Assembly: GCF_028858725.1 (NCBI RefSeq)
Contig: NC_084769.1
Coordinates: forward strand, 2,659,001 to 2,723,000
Source: Colius striatus
Taxonomy: Eukaryota > Chordata > Aves > Coliiformes > Coliidae
Length of the DNA: 64,000 nucleotides
Reading direction: 5' to 3'
Part shown: positions 1 through 12,770 of the stretch, one piece after another
Position numbering within the stretch: position 1 is the first letter of the stretch
Layout: each line of letters begins with the position of its first letter
The notes under the pieces: generated by a model
Told to the model about the DNA's origin: nothing
Databases searched by the model: none
The model's input: only the letters and a program-made list of their open reading frames with translations
Translations under genes and position numbers: made by a program

Positions 1-867
1 GACTGAAGCTTTAAATCAGACTGGAAGAAAGTACAATGGATGTTTACTCCATCAATCCAAAGAGACTGACTAGGAAATAGGCTGAAAATTCCCCAAACCT
101 TACTGGTCCAAAGGATAGATGAGATCACAGCTGATGAGAGGAACTCCAAATTGGTTTCTCTGGCACTACTGTGATTAGTTTCTCTTTTATATGCAATTGA
201 GGCCTCATGAGAAATTAAGGCAGGCCAAGGAAGGATGGCCTTTCCAAAAATATTATAGATAAAACACACCTTACTCCATTTCTGTTCTCTTAAAGTCAAA
301 CATGAGCTGGCTGTAAATATCTCAAACTGCCAGTGCAAGAAAGACTTTTATAAAGGAACTATAACAAGTGAGACTTGTCTCATGGAGTGAACCAGCACTA
401 CAGACAAGCAGCAAGGTTACCTGATAAAGCAAGGCATTAGTGTGGCATTGCTGGAGGCAGTGATTATCTGGTATAACCCTCAGCAGGGGACAAAGGAGCG
501 AGAAGAAACAGTGCCAGGCTGAGGCTCAACCATCAGCTGCACATTCACCACAACCTCTGCCAACTCCAAACCATCCCTTTCAGTATCTTCAAGCTTTTCA
601 TGTAACTTTGGAAGAGCCATTCCACTCCCCTTTCCTATTTGTTTCCTTTTCTTTCCTGTGAAAAGCAGTTCATCATCGATGACTCCTCGACTGTCAGATC
701 CCATTCCCACCAATCACACTTTCTGAAGTAGCATCAGTAGGATTAAGAGCTCTGGACTAAAAAACATACTGCTAAACTGCAGATGTAAATAGAGCAATCT
801 CTCTCTCATGTGTCTCAGTATTTTCAATAAACAGTCAATATCTGTGCAGTAAGGTCTCTTCTCCCAA
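1..867. other. non-coding stretch, no recognised gene
   Basis: Unique-looking sequence, probably LYPD6 intron by inference from gene order. A 77-codon minus ORF at 480-713 lacks convincing splice sites or recognisable motifs. Confidence 0.5.
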
Positions 868-1128
868 GTCATGCATGACAGGACAAGAGGAAAGAGCCTC
901 AAGTTGTCCCAGGGGAGGTTGAGGCTGGAGCTGAGGCAGAACTGTTTCCCTGAGAGGGGTGTCAGCCCCTGTGCCAGGCTGCCCAGGGAGCTGGGGGAGT
1001 GCCCAGCCCTGGAGGGATCCCAAAGCCGTGGGGCTGAGGTGCTGAGGTTGTGGGTCAGTGGTGGGCTGGGCAGGGTGAGGGGAGGGCTGGGACTGCAGCA
1101 GCTTAAAGGGCTTCTCCAACCAAAATGA
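868..1128 (+). mobile_element. CR1 LINE 3' end
   Basis: Forward CR1 3' region: GACAGGACAAGAGGAAAGAG, TTGTCCCAGGGGAGGTTGAG, then GGGCTGGGACTGCAGCAGCT and TTCTCCAACCAAAATGATGC. It is the same subfamily as the inverted copy at 26 kb. The ORFs seen here are chance readings of the element. Confidence 0.88.
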
Positions 1129-1412
1129 TGCATCATGCCCAGCCATTGTCTGTGAGAGCCCCACAAGCAGACAGTGACCAGGGATGCTTGGGCACTCGTG
1201 TGCACACACACAGCTCCTGCTCCAGCCTGGCACTGGCACACAGGGATCGCTGGCAGAACTACACAACCTGAAAAACGTGCAGTTATCCCCTGATTACATT
1301 CTCAACGCTCCTCTTGGTGGAAGGCTGAAGGATTTGCTCCTATATTTAAGTGAAAAGCCCAGCTAACTCCAAAAATATATTGAAACCAGAATCTCTTAGA
1401 AGACCAAGTGCA

Positions 1413-1527
1413 GGCTGGATGGGGCTTGGAGCAACCTGGGCTACTGGAAGGTGTCTCTGCCCGTGGCAAAGGTGTTGGAACGAGATGAGCTTTAAGGTCC
1501 CTTCCAACCCAAACCTTTTGAGCATTA
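1413..1527 (+). mobile_element. CR1 LINE 3' end, second subfamily
   Basis: Contains GGCTTGGAGCAACCTGGGCT, GGAAGGTGTCTCTGCCCGTG and AAGGTCCCTTCCAACCCAAA, the 3' end of a CR1 type different from the neighbour at 0.9 kb. Severely 5' truncated. Confidence 0.85.
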
Positions 1528-2962
1528 AGGCACTTTGACTCCTCTGTTTTCCTCTGGTATTAGGTCAGCAGAAAAGCTCCCACTGACCCCAGACACCAGC
1601 TCCACAGGGCCTCTGTGGCACTGCATGGCAGGACAAGCATCCTCCCATCAATCCTGAGCACCGCTGTGCGCCTGCCGTGTCCCTGCAGGGAGCTGTGACA
1701 CCCACCCAGGCCTGGCACCTCCTGCACCCACAGCAGCTGCACACAGCAGCTCATCAGCTCCAAGAGCCACAACTAGGAATACATGAGATAAATAGTTTGT
1801 TCACACCTGACTCTCCCCGAGCTCTTGAGCTAAAGCAGCAGCATCGGGGCTGGCACCACGAAACGCTCCCGCTCTCACCCACCACCAGCCAGTCTGCAGC
1901 ACACAAACCCCCACGCAGTACAGCAAGCTCTTCTTAAAATACACCTTTCTGCAGAGAAGGGACAAGTAACCAATGAATTCTAGGCCTTCTGAGATGTGGC
2001 AGGATAAGGCAGGCAGCCACCAAGGCTCCTGAGCCAGGGGAACAGTATCTCTCTGAACTCCTTATAAAGTTATCCAGCAGCGTGAGAAGCATCGGGAATT
2101 AATGAGAAAACAGGTTTCCACGTCTGCTCAGGTGTCTGTGCTTTCTGCTGCAGCTTTGTTTCCAGGGAAGGCAGGCACCAGAGCTGACTCTTCCAGCACA
2201 AGCTGACACCTATTGCTTTATATACACTCCCGTGGAGGTGGGGAAAGAAAAATAGCCAGCAGTGCTCGAGTTGAAAATGGTAGAGAAGGAAATAAACACT
2301 GCACAGGGGTTTGTAGAGTTTGCTCTTGCATTTACTCTCTCAGCACATCCATGCCTTCTCCCCTGTGCAAGAAATCTAAAAGAGATAAAAAGGTCCAGTC
2401 CCCCCACAAGTTTCCTCCAGACTTGCTCACTACAACCTAAAGTTTTCCACACCCTAGCCAAGAAAATGACTCGTCAGAGAAAGTGAAATACTCTGTGGTT
2501 TAAGGCTTTGCTTTTTATTCTCTCAGCTGAAGCCCCCACATATATGAAAAAATAAAATCAGCTTTATGTCAGAAGCAAAGTTGCTACAACTCCTGCAAGC
2601 TAAGCAGCCATCTGTTCTCACCAGGTTTACTACTTCTGTAGTGCCAGTGGAAATCTGTGCAATGCCCACAATTCCCACTCTGCAACAACCAGGCAGACCC
2701 AGGCCAAAAGGGAGGCACTGCACTGGGGAGTGGGGTGAGTTTTCAGCAGAGAGGGGATGGGGCAGGCACCCATCCCCAGAGCACAAATCCCTAACTGCAT
2801 CCCTCGTGCTTGCTCGTGCTCCAGTGTCCAAGTCACTGCAAGTGGTCACAAGATTTCTCCATTCTCCTCACAGCAGAGGAGAGGAAACAAACAAATGCAG
2901 GGCACAACTCTCCCTTGTTATGACAGACTTGCAGAGATGTCTCAGGGTTTGATTTATTATCC

Positions 2963-2976
2963 GGGGGGGGGGGGGG
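2963..2976. repeat. G14 homopolymer
   Basis: Fourteen consecutive G bases. A likely length-variable site and a common sequencing error point. Confidence 0.95.
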
Positions 2977-5660
2977 CTGGTTTCTCTAAGGCTCCAAGCA
3001 ATGCTGCTCTGCCAGAGATATGATGTCATGTAACTACGTTTCTGATTCCCTGCCAGCTTGAGCAGCAATACTAAACCAAGCCAAAATGAGCTTCCTGTGC
3101 TAAACTGGAAACAAAAGAGCACTTTTACACCACTGCCCTCAGGGTTAATAGAAATATATATGTCCAACTCCAGGCACAGTTACCATCTTATCACACTATC
3201 AGCTTCTCCACACACAGAACACAAACACAGTGTGGGCTCTTACATGATGTGGCTATATTTAAAGCCTGTGCAGACAGACACGGAGACACTTCAAAACAGC
3301 AGCAGGCAGCAAACCACCAGCTCAGATCTGCCCAACACAGGACATTCCCACCCAGCTCCTCGCTTCCCAAACGTGGAGGGACACGGCATGGGGTGGGAGA
3401 TGTAACCTCAAATCCCACTCAGAGACTGAGGAGTTGCTATTTGTTTTGAATTACAAGAAATCATTTGAATCCTAATGTAACACAGCTACTGGCCAGTCCT
3501 GATAGCTGTAGACACAATTGTTTTAACCCCAGCTAAGCCAAGGGTCTGATTATGAGTCAGATTTGGAGAGAATATGCAAAGGAGATGCTACACTGAAGCC
3601 AGAAATGGGAGCCAGACCCACAGACACCAGACTGAATTTGCATGTCCAGCTCCCATCATTTTTTCTGCCATCTGAAGTTGTCTGAGAGCTTCTGGCATGC
3701 ACGAGTCGTTCCCTGCCCACACACAAAGACATGTTTGAATGCAACTATTTGTAAAAAAGAATCCTACAGATAACATGTGCTAAAGACATCAGCACAACTT
3801 GCCTTGTTGGGTAACAGCAACAGCTCAGCTCCTCTCCTGGAGTCCCCAGCAGTCAGCAGTGTGCTGTTGTCCACAGAAGCTCTGCGTAGCTTTCCACAGC
3901 TCTGTGCAACAGATGTACCAACCCATTCGTACAAAGACACGTTTTTTCCCCCACTCACAAAAGCAAAAGTGTTGTTGCAGGGCTTTGAAACCTCTTCCCA
4001 CAACAGGTCCTGCGAAGGGATACCAGATACGAGCCTGCTGCATACACAACGGTCATGGATCGAGACTAGAGTGAGAATTACCACATCAGTGTCTCTGGAA
4101 CAAAGTGCTCATCATAATGTTGATCCTACATTTTGGAACCTCAATATCATTCTCAATCACTGGCATTAGAGAGACTCCTAAGTGTTTCATTTGACTGACA
4201 AGCCAGGAGAAACCCCTCACAGCATAAGAATTAAAAGGGGGCAAAAAAGTGACAGACGTCCAGTGCTACACACCTTGCACGACGATGATTTGGTGCCTGG
4301 TCCCAAAGCACCAAAACCTGTACTAATCACCTTGAGCTCATTAATTTACAAAGCTTTGGCCCAACTCTAGCAGCTAGCAGATGATCAAGCTCTTAGTTGA
4401 TGTGATTCAAACTAATCCACTAAAAGGCATTTAAGAGCCAGCTAGGAAATAAGTATTTTTCTATCATTAGAAGTGCTCAAAAGTTGTAACAACCTCGAAA
4501 TCTCAAGGTGAGGGAAACAATACCCAGGTCCATAGGGAAGGATTTGCCACCTCACATCCCACCACCACTCAATGCAGTGGTCAGCCAGTGGTTACCCCAG
4601 CATTTTGATATCCTTCCACTGGAGATGGGGCAAAAAAGCAACCTGATGCAGCCTAGGTTGCTGCTTTTTTTCTCCCTTTATCATCCTCCTCCTTCTGATG
4701 CCACCTTCAGTATGATTTCCTAGGGAAGGGAGGATTTTGTCCTGGAGCAGAGCGTGTGTAGCGACGTGCCTTTGTGCTCCCATCGCACCCAAAGCAACGC
4801 TCAGACCCTTCGGTTGCATTTGTCGGGTTGGATGTGGAGCTAGAGGCTGGGAAACTAATGAACACACACTGGACACATGCTCCCAGTGCCTCAGTTAAGG
4901 ACACACTGCAGCTTGCATTAGTACCTCATTAGACACAACAAAAACCCCAACAACCACCAAAACTCCACCCCACACAAAGAAACCTCCAAACTCAACAGAG
5001 AAAGAAACAGAGAGAACTTTTAGGTGCAAATGAATTACAAACCACAAAGCAGCATAAAGCACAAAGCTGTAAGGAATCCAGCTTCCTCAGACACGGGGCT
5101 TGTGGGCACCTTGCTGTCAAAACTGAGTCATCCTCAAAAGCTTTGCATTTCATCAGTCCCAGAAAGCCAAAGGCTTCGTCGTCTGAACACCAAACCAAGT
5201 AACACCAAACGTTATACCCAGGGAAAGTGCTTCAGTCCATATAAAGCTCAGCTTGTGTGAAGTGGGTAAATACTCATTGCTTGAACAATGCTCTTGGTTG
5301 CCTCAACTGAAATTTGCTCAATGAAGCAGCCCCACGGAAAAACGCTCGTGAGGAAAAAAAAAGCCAATGGCAAAGGCTGTTTTCCCTTGGATATCAGATC
5401 TAAACCCAAGGTACAAAGAGCCAGAAGCTGTTTCAAACCTCTCTTGTTTAAAACATTTTAAAAGCACAACAACAACAACAAAAAGGTCTGTAGTCTTATA
5501 TGTTGAAGTAGGGTATAGTTTGGTATTCACAAGCTAAACTCTTAATGCCAATGAATCCTCACACTGACGTTGCAGCTTGACTGACACCGACAAAACGACT
5601 TTAAAACCTTTTCAATCCTTGAAGAATGACAAATATCTATATTTTTAATGCATTTTCATC

Positions 5661-5673
5661 CACACACACACAC
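5661..5673. repeat. short (CA)n
   Basis: Six and a half CA units. Confidence 0.9.
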
Positions 5674-8600
5674 GTACATCTATATGCATGCAGACACACT
5701 CACCCTTCAGCAGAGACAGGAGGCAAAACAAGGAGGACAAGGACATTTAGTCTTTTCTTGGGCTGGGGGAAATCAGTAAAGTTTTCACTCCCCCTCAAAC
5801 TACTTCTTGTTGTCGACTCCCTGAGATGCTACGAAGCAGCACAATTATTACCTTGACATGAGCTTGTCTGGAAGCTGTGTAAACCTTCCCAAAGTGCCAG
5901 TCGTTATCCCAGTGACAGGGGGTTCAAGTTGAACGTTTCCAGTTGGCTCCTCAGCAGGCAGCGGCATTCCCACCCTGTGCTCAGCCGCTCCTCCAGCGAC
6001 CCAAGGTGCTGCCCACCACCCCTGGCCAGCCCCTCTTATCTTGCTGATGACAAGCCTCGCTGGGGGCTGGAAGCTCCTTAAGAGAATGAACACATCTCAA
6101 GAGATATTAACTCTTAATATCTGCAGACTGGCATCTGCTTCCTCAGCAGTTTAGCCTCAAGTGTTCGTCTGGGAAGAGTGCTCTAAAACCAGTAGGGATT
6201 TCTATGAAATCCAGCCCTGTGCTGGTTTAGCTTTAGGCTCATGTCATATGAACACAAGGACGCCAGGGAAACAAACTTTCTTGGCTAAATGTTTAAGGCC
6301 AGCAAAGTCTGAGAATGCTTTTGATCATTAGTATCCACAGAGACAAAAAACTCAGCAGATGTAGTAAAAACAGAGTACGTGAAAATAAACTCTGTTGGAC
6401 ATTTAAACACACACAATACCACAGCAGCATCGGATAAACTGGTCATGAAAACCCTCTAGTGCTCATGTTAAAACCATCTTTATTTGCCTTGTTTCTGAAA
6501 ATTCAACCAGTCTCTTTTAATTTCACGTGTTTAGACCCACGGAAGCACCGTGAACTTCTCAGGGCAATGCTCAAGCAAACGCACCACGAGGTGGGTGTTT
6601 ATATGACAGGCATGGATCGAGTCTAAACCAACTGCACGTGCACATCAGGACTATCAGGTTATCCTGCCTAAACACATTTTGTCCATCAACTCAAAGTGAG
6701 CATTGCTGTAATTTAGGGAAGCCTTTCCAAAACAAACACGAGCATCACGTGTCTCACCCCTGACAACACGCGTGAGAAACAGAGCATGACATACCACGAC
6801 ACATCAGCGGCCACCCTTTCTGCTTATTGCTTTCAAGCCAAGTCCACACACTCACCAGAAAGGATGGTGAATGAAACTTGGAATTCAAATTTATCTGGGA
6901 TGCTTAAATTCCAAAGACTTTGGTCCTTGGGATTTGGGTTGGTGGAAGCCCACGAGCCTGGGTCACTTGAGCACCAGATGCGCAGAGCGGTATCTTAAGA
7001 TGCTATGATTTTATCAAGGACTTCCATTATTCTGGAGACAAGAGCCACTGTTCCCACTCACATCATCGTTATTTTTGGAAACTGGTTATACACACAACTG
7101 CCCAAACTGGGGTTTATTCATTGATTCAAAAAGAACATCTGAGAAGTGACCTGACTCAATCTACGTCATTTACTTCCAAAAAGATCACACGTGAATCAAT
7201 AGGAAACCAATATGAACCAACACACAAATCCTAATCTGCACAAGAAAGCTTAGAGCAAGCAAACAAATGCAGTGCTTCCCGTGAAAACCACTTTGGTTTG
7301 GTTGTCCTTCTCCTTCCTACCAACCTTGTTTGCAGGGGAGCAAAACCTTTATGGAATATCTCTCTCTTCCAAAGCACAACCGTAGACATACGTGATTTAC
7401 TTTAAAAACATCCAACCCACAGCTGATGAAAGCCCAGCAATGAGCTTGTCAGGCCCCTCCCTCCACCACAGAGACAAAACCCCTGATTTCCAGAACAGTA
7501 ACGTGAATATTGGGGCATAAAAGGACAAAGAGCTACAATCACCCCCACCAACAGTGGGAAATAATGTGGACTTGCATTGCCAAGTGATTCCATCTGAAAA
7601 TCTCTGTATGAATAAAGGAAGCAGTGAAAGGGAAGGGTGGGGGAGGGACTGGAGATACCAATTTCCAACTACCCAGAAGAGAGTATAAACCCCAAACACT
7701 AACCCAGCAGCACTTCATGTGAGTCCCTGTGAAAACCTCTTTTTTGGTTATGAGGATTTGTTAAATTGCCCTTGGGTGTTTAATAGCTGTATCTAATCAG
7801 CTCAAAGTAAGGGATGGTCAGCAGTGTGCAGCCTTCAGCATCTCTGAACATAAATAGCAGGAAAAAAACACTTTGTTGATGTGACTTCCAGTCATTCAGA
7901 ATCATTTTACTCAGCTGCAGTGTCAACCCCGTTCTGAATCCAAAGAATTGGGTCTGTTAACCTGTTCACACGCTTTTCTTCTTTAGCACAGCGTATCCCT
8001 TAGCATGGAAACACCCCTGTCACTACAAACCCCACTAATTTTGTAACCTGCCTAGTGCTGAAATGTTTACATTAACATTTTCTGGCCAAATACTTTGGGT
8101 ACACAAAGGAATCATCCCACAGCCAGCCAGTCAAGTACCTACAAGTCATAATTCGTCTGTACAACAGCTAATGAGATGAAAGCAGATACACACAAGAGCA
8201 GTAGGTTGACTGATATGGAGTAATTGCAGGCAGAATTCAATGACAGTAATTTATGTAATTCTATTAAAGGAAAGGCAGCCGTAGAGGAAGAGAATGAAAG
8301 GTCAGATACAACTCCCACAACTTAAATATGACACACGAGGAATTTTGTACGCTGTATGAAGGCATAAAAAGGAAGCACAAAACCCTTTTAATTATCACTG
8401 ACTTTATGCCTCCCATCCCTTCCTATTTTATTTAGAACGTTTAGCAGTTCATACAGCACATTTAGCAGCTCATACAAAGCCAGGGAAGGCAGTGAGTCCC
8501 TGCAACAGCTTACTCAGAAACGCACGCCGACGGGGGAGCACACGGGGTGCTCTACGTCCTCATCCTAAATACATCCCAGGGTCCGACTCCAAGGTCTCCA

Positions 8601-11600
8601 GGCAGAATTTTCTGGCTATTAGAGCAAAGTCAAGCCCTGGCCCAAAGTTCAGCTCCTGCTGTGTGCATCTGCAGGGTCCCTCCTGAGAGAGACTCAGTCT
8701 TCATGCCCTGCCTTGGCACGGCTGTGAGGCAAATAAATAGCAATATTGTGGATTCAGACCCAATCCCGCCCCGCAGCGCGAAGGAAGGGTCTGAACTGGG
8801 GATCACGTAGGCACAAAGCTGGGCAATGCACGAATGGCAGTGCCAGTCAGAGAGAACTTTCCCCTTGTTTTTTTCACATGTGATAAACTCTGATTTCATT
8901 TGGGCTTCATTTGTCAAAACCATTTCAGAAGTTAAGGATGGTCCCTGATGAAGCACTGCTGCCTACAGACACAGATCTCTACCGTCAATCCCTCACTGTT
9001 TCCACAGCAGCCTCAGGAAAAACCATGCCAGGGGCATTAAAGTCCCGTGTACACACAACAGACCAACTCCTGGCGCTGGCAAACGACGGTTGTTGCTGTG
9101 AACATATGGTGACTGGGGGATAAGAACCATGCTCCAAGGAGGAGGTCAAACCACACAACAAAACAGAAGCCAACTCACCAGGCTAAAACAGACATCTAAG
9201 GCCCACCTCAGCTATTGGAATACTTGACAACGAGGAAAACTTCAAAGAATGATTCCCTTCCCAAGGGAAAGGGGGCTTTCCAGCAAGCAGGCAGCTGCCC
9301 TCTAACTAAACTAACCCAACTGACCCATCCTCCCCTCTCAAAACATAATGGAATCCAACACTATTTTTCTTGAAAAAGATGAAATAAACTTGGGATATGT
9401 TTGTGCTCATGTCCTTCCTCACCAGCTCCATCACAAGAAGGTATTGTCTAATGGAAAAAACTATCCAGAGTGCCAAAGAAGTACCAGCAATTCTACCTCA
9501 GCACCACTTTGTGCCATTCTCACCCAGTAAATATCCTCTTACCGAAGGAAGATACCTATCAGCAATAGAGATACACCATGTGACCACATCAGCCACCCTA
9601 GGATTAAAACAAGAGTTTGTTTTCAAGGCAAATGAGCTCATTTTAACAAAAACTATGCCCTACTGAGCTTCACTGAAGCAGCTGCACCAATACACACTTC
9701 AATCTCTTCACCATCTCTAAGCTCGGCTGTTGCATCACTTGGCCCCTGCGAGTTGTTCTGCCCATTCCATCACATCACTTTGGGGCCCAGGAAAAGGAGG
9801 AGGGTTGTAGCTTACTGCAGTCAGGTTCATACATAGCTATGTAACATCTTGAAGGATGTACAGTGATTACTTTAGCACTCCTTAAGTTGCTCACTGATCA
9901 ACGCAGTAGTGGGAAGTCCGAACAAACCAAGGGATTGTGACTTGGGTTTCCATTGGAAAACTCCAATCTTACCCATGAGTAAAACCTGAGAAAAAAATAG
10001 CTGATTCTATTCCCAAACTCCATTGTAACTTACACTTTACCTTTTACACCAGAGAGCTGGAGGAAATCGGGCTCAAGATCAGCCACGTGAATGCCAGATA
10101 ATGAAACGAGCGGATCGCTGGCGCATAAATCAAGCTTTAGATGGAGAGTGAACAAGTGTTCCACTGTAACACAACCAGCAGGACTTTTCAAATGGGTTTT
10201 ATGTCAGCACTGGCCTAAAAAAAGGTGGAAACTCAAAAGGTCGGATTCCCTGGCTGCTGGCACTTCCCAGGGCTGCAGGGTAGGCAGCAGGGTTAGACCC
10301 AAGACCCAGCCTGATGACACGGCTGTCCTGGATGTTTGCATAACTAATCAGTGGAGTGTTGGGAATGGTTTTATCTGAGCAGCACTAATGAGCTAAATCA
10401 CTGTGATTATTGCAGTGAGCACCGACCTGTGAGCGCCTCACCAGTGATGTATTTTAAATCGTTCCACAGCAAAGCAAACATGAAAGAAACCTCATCCCGA
10501 CACCTCCTCTCTCTACCAACGCACACAGGGTACAAACTCATCACATGCTAAAGCAGAAGGAGCTCCATTTGCATCCCAGCTGTCCTTCCCTTAGTGCTTG
10601 GTACACATGGTTACATCTCCAGGCCAGAAAAGCAAACACATGGGTGTGAAATCCTCGGGGCTGGGCGGCTGTAAGCCCAAGCAGGGTGCTGGAGCCAGGC
10701 AGATCCCCCCAGCCCCAACACCACCATCCAGCAGCAGCCCTGAGCTCTGATCCATAGAGACAGTTGTGTCTTGGTGCAAAATAGGGATTCCACAGCAATA
10801 AAAGCAAAAGAAAGTATAACCACTCAACAAAGACAGCTCTGAAGGTATGTTAATGGCTACTCTGGGGATGTCCACTCAGTTCACATTGAAACCTTTGTTA
10901 TTTGCCACTGATTTCCACAGAACAAGATCTCTGAGGCAATATAAGGTTTAGGAGTTTTGTTTTGAGACAGGATACCTATATTGTGCCAGTTCTGCCCACT
11001 GGAAGTTCACAACCCATGATAACCATCAGCCCTGTGCTCTGGTGTGGCTTTACAGTGCATCTCACAGAGACAAAAAACCAGGCAGACCACAGCCCTTCCG
11101 TGCAGCCTGAGCTTCTGCTGCTCAGAAAACAAACCAACAAACAGCCACCTAACAATGTGTGCTGTGAAACACAACGGGCACTCCTGCAGGAACTTCCACA
11201 GTTTGGGCAGGTTTTCATCCCTGTCAACAACTAAAAGCTTCCAAAATGAAAGGAAACCATATGGATGCATGAAAGAACCATGCAGCTTGCCTGCTGTACT
11301 GGCAAGTGATGTCATTTGGTGTTTTCCATCACACTAGTTATAAAAGGGAATCCTAACGAAGAAACTTGCTATGGAACGATAATAAACTCTTACTATTCCC
11401 TCCAAAGAGAGTATACTTTAGCAGAGAAGAGCACATGCACTGGCTACAGTTGGAAACACAACCATTTGTCTAAGAAATTCATTTAATTAGCGATTTGGGG
11501 GCTTTTTAAACAACAAGGTAGAGTGAGAACTCTTTTGCATCAGCGGTGTGGTTCTCTCTCGCAAACTCACTTCACACTTAACGCTTTCGTTTGCTTTTAA

Positions 11601-11739
11601 CTTGGAAAACAACTTGTAAAGAACTACATCCTCAAAAGAAAACCCCAAACCAACTCAAAACTCACTGGCAAATCCCAATAACCCCACTGGGGAGCAGGGC
11701 AGGACCAGCCAGACACATCAGCGTGCCTTGCCCGCTCCA

Positions 11740-12745
11740 TCACCACACCTGCACGGCGGAAAAGCAGTCGGACAAGCGGCGGGACACGGCTTTCTGCCCT
11801 GTAAGTACCAACCTTTGGGGCTCAGCATCACCGTGCTGACCTCCATCCCCGCCGGTCCTCTCGCAAAGACCCCGCCAGACCTCTCTCGGGGTCCGGCTCT
11901 GCTCCCTTCATGGAGCGACTAATCGCTACCCGGAGCTGAAACGATCGGACGGGATAGCTGAATGAACTAAAAAGGCTCAGGTTTCCCTCTGACCTTACAC
12001 AACACTCGGTACGTTTTCCTAAGCCCGTGTCAGCCGAGGTGACTTTTAGCTTCAGAGCCCATTTTTCCGTAATAGAGGCAAAAGACTTTGCGCAAAAGGG
12101 GACGGGAAGGGGGTGCGGGGGGGATGTACCTTTGCAGCCTGTCTTTCCCAGCTCCTCATTCAGGGGGTCTCCATGGCTCCGTCGGCAGAGCCCGGGGCCG
12201 CGCCCCCGCTGCTCTCTACGGCCCCGCGGCTCCCACGGGCCGGCGCCCGGCTCGGTGCCCGGGGCCAGCGGCAGCCCAGCCGCTCGGGCATGGAACGAAA
12301 CGCGCCCACCGCAGCTCTCCGGCGCTGGTGGAAGGGGGAAAGATTAGGGTCTTCGCCGGGCACGGATTGTGCCGAGCTCTAGTTTTCTTTCACGCTTCGT
12401 TAAAAATTAGGTGGTGGGTGATTTCGAGCATAATACACACGGCAAACAATGACGTTGTTATTCTGCTCTCTTACACGAGTCGGCTTTGTTTCGGAGGTGG
12501 GGAGGGGAGGAGGGGGGGAAATAAATAATCTACGGACAATAGAGGGACTGGGGAGCCGTCGGGGGAAGCAGGCAGAGCGGGAGCGGAGCGATCGCTGCCC
12601 GCCCCGCACGGCCGGGACGCGCGGAGCCGGGAGCCCCGGGCTGCGGCGTTACCTTCGTCCCGGCAGCTGCTGCGCTCCGGCCGGCCGCTGCCGCTCTTCG
12701 CAAGGGGCAGCGGGGAGTGATGTCTAACTCTGCTCCGCCTGGGAG
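11740..12745. promoter_or_regulatory. CpG island, probable LYPD6 promoter
   Basis: This is the only long CpG-rich block in the window (dense CG, GGCC and CCGG from about 12.1 to 12.73 kb, a lighter shoulder from 11.74 kb). It has no long conserved-looking ORF. From the human gene order LYPD6B then LYPD6 on one strand, it most plausibly marks the LYPD6 transcription start, firing leftwards on the minus strand. A CRE-like TGACGTT occurs at about 12449. It is not shown to be a promoter by sequence alone, and a rightward transcript cannot be excluded. Confidence 0.7.
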
Positions 12746-12770
12746 TGTCTTTCCAGCGATGAATCATGCC
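12653..12770 (-). other. candidate non-coding first exon (LYPD6?)
   Basis: On the minus strand a good donor, GACGAAG|GTAACG, ends at 12653 within the CpG island. A first exon starting near 12.77 kb would place the island around and just downstream of the start site. The 5' limit is a guess, and no protein start is proposed. Confidence 0.3.

Larger units (their letters stand above)
1528..11739. other. non-coding stretch, probable LYPD6 intron
   Basis: No exon could be supported. It holds a G14 run at 2.96 kb, a short CA repeat at 5.66 kb, an AAC-rich tract near 5.46 kb and octamer-like ATTTGCAT sites near 3.63 and 10.57 kb. I looked on the minus strand for LYPD6 LU-domain motifs and saw none. 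Confidence 0.5.

Noticed and set aside
480-713. 77-codon minus ORF with a plausible charged composition
   Set aside because: No recognisable domain. The AG upstream has a poor pyrimidine tract and no suitable donor follows. It could be a chance ORF in a LYPD6 intron.
12088-12767. several overlapping ORFs on both strands of the CpG island
   Set aside because: Arginine-, proline- and glycine-rich readings in all frames are typical of GC-rich DNA with few stops.
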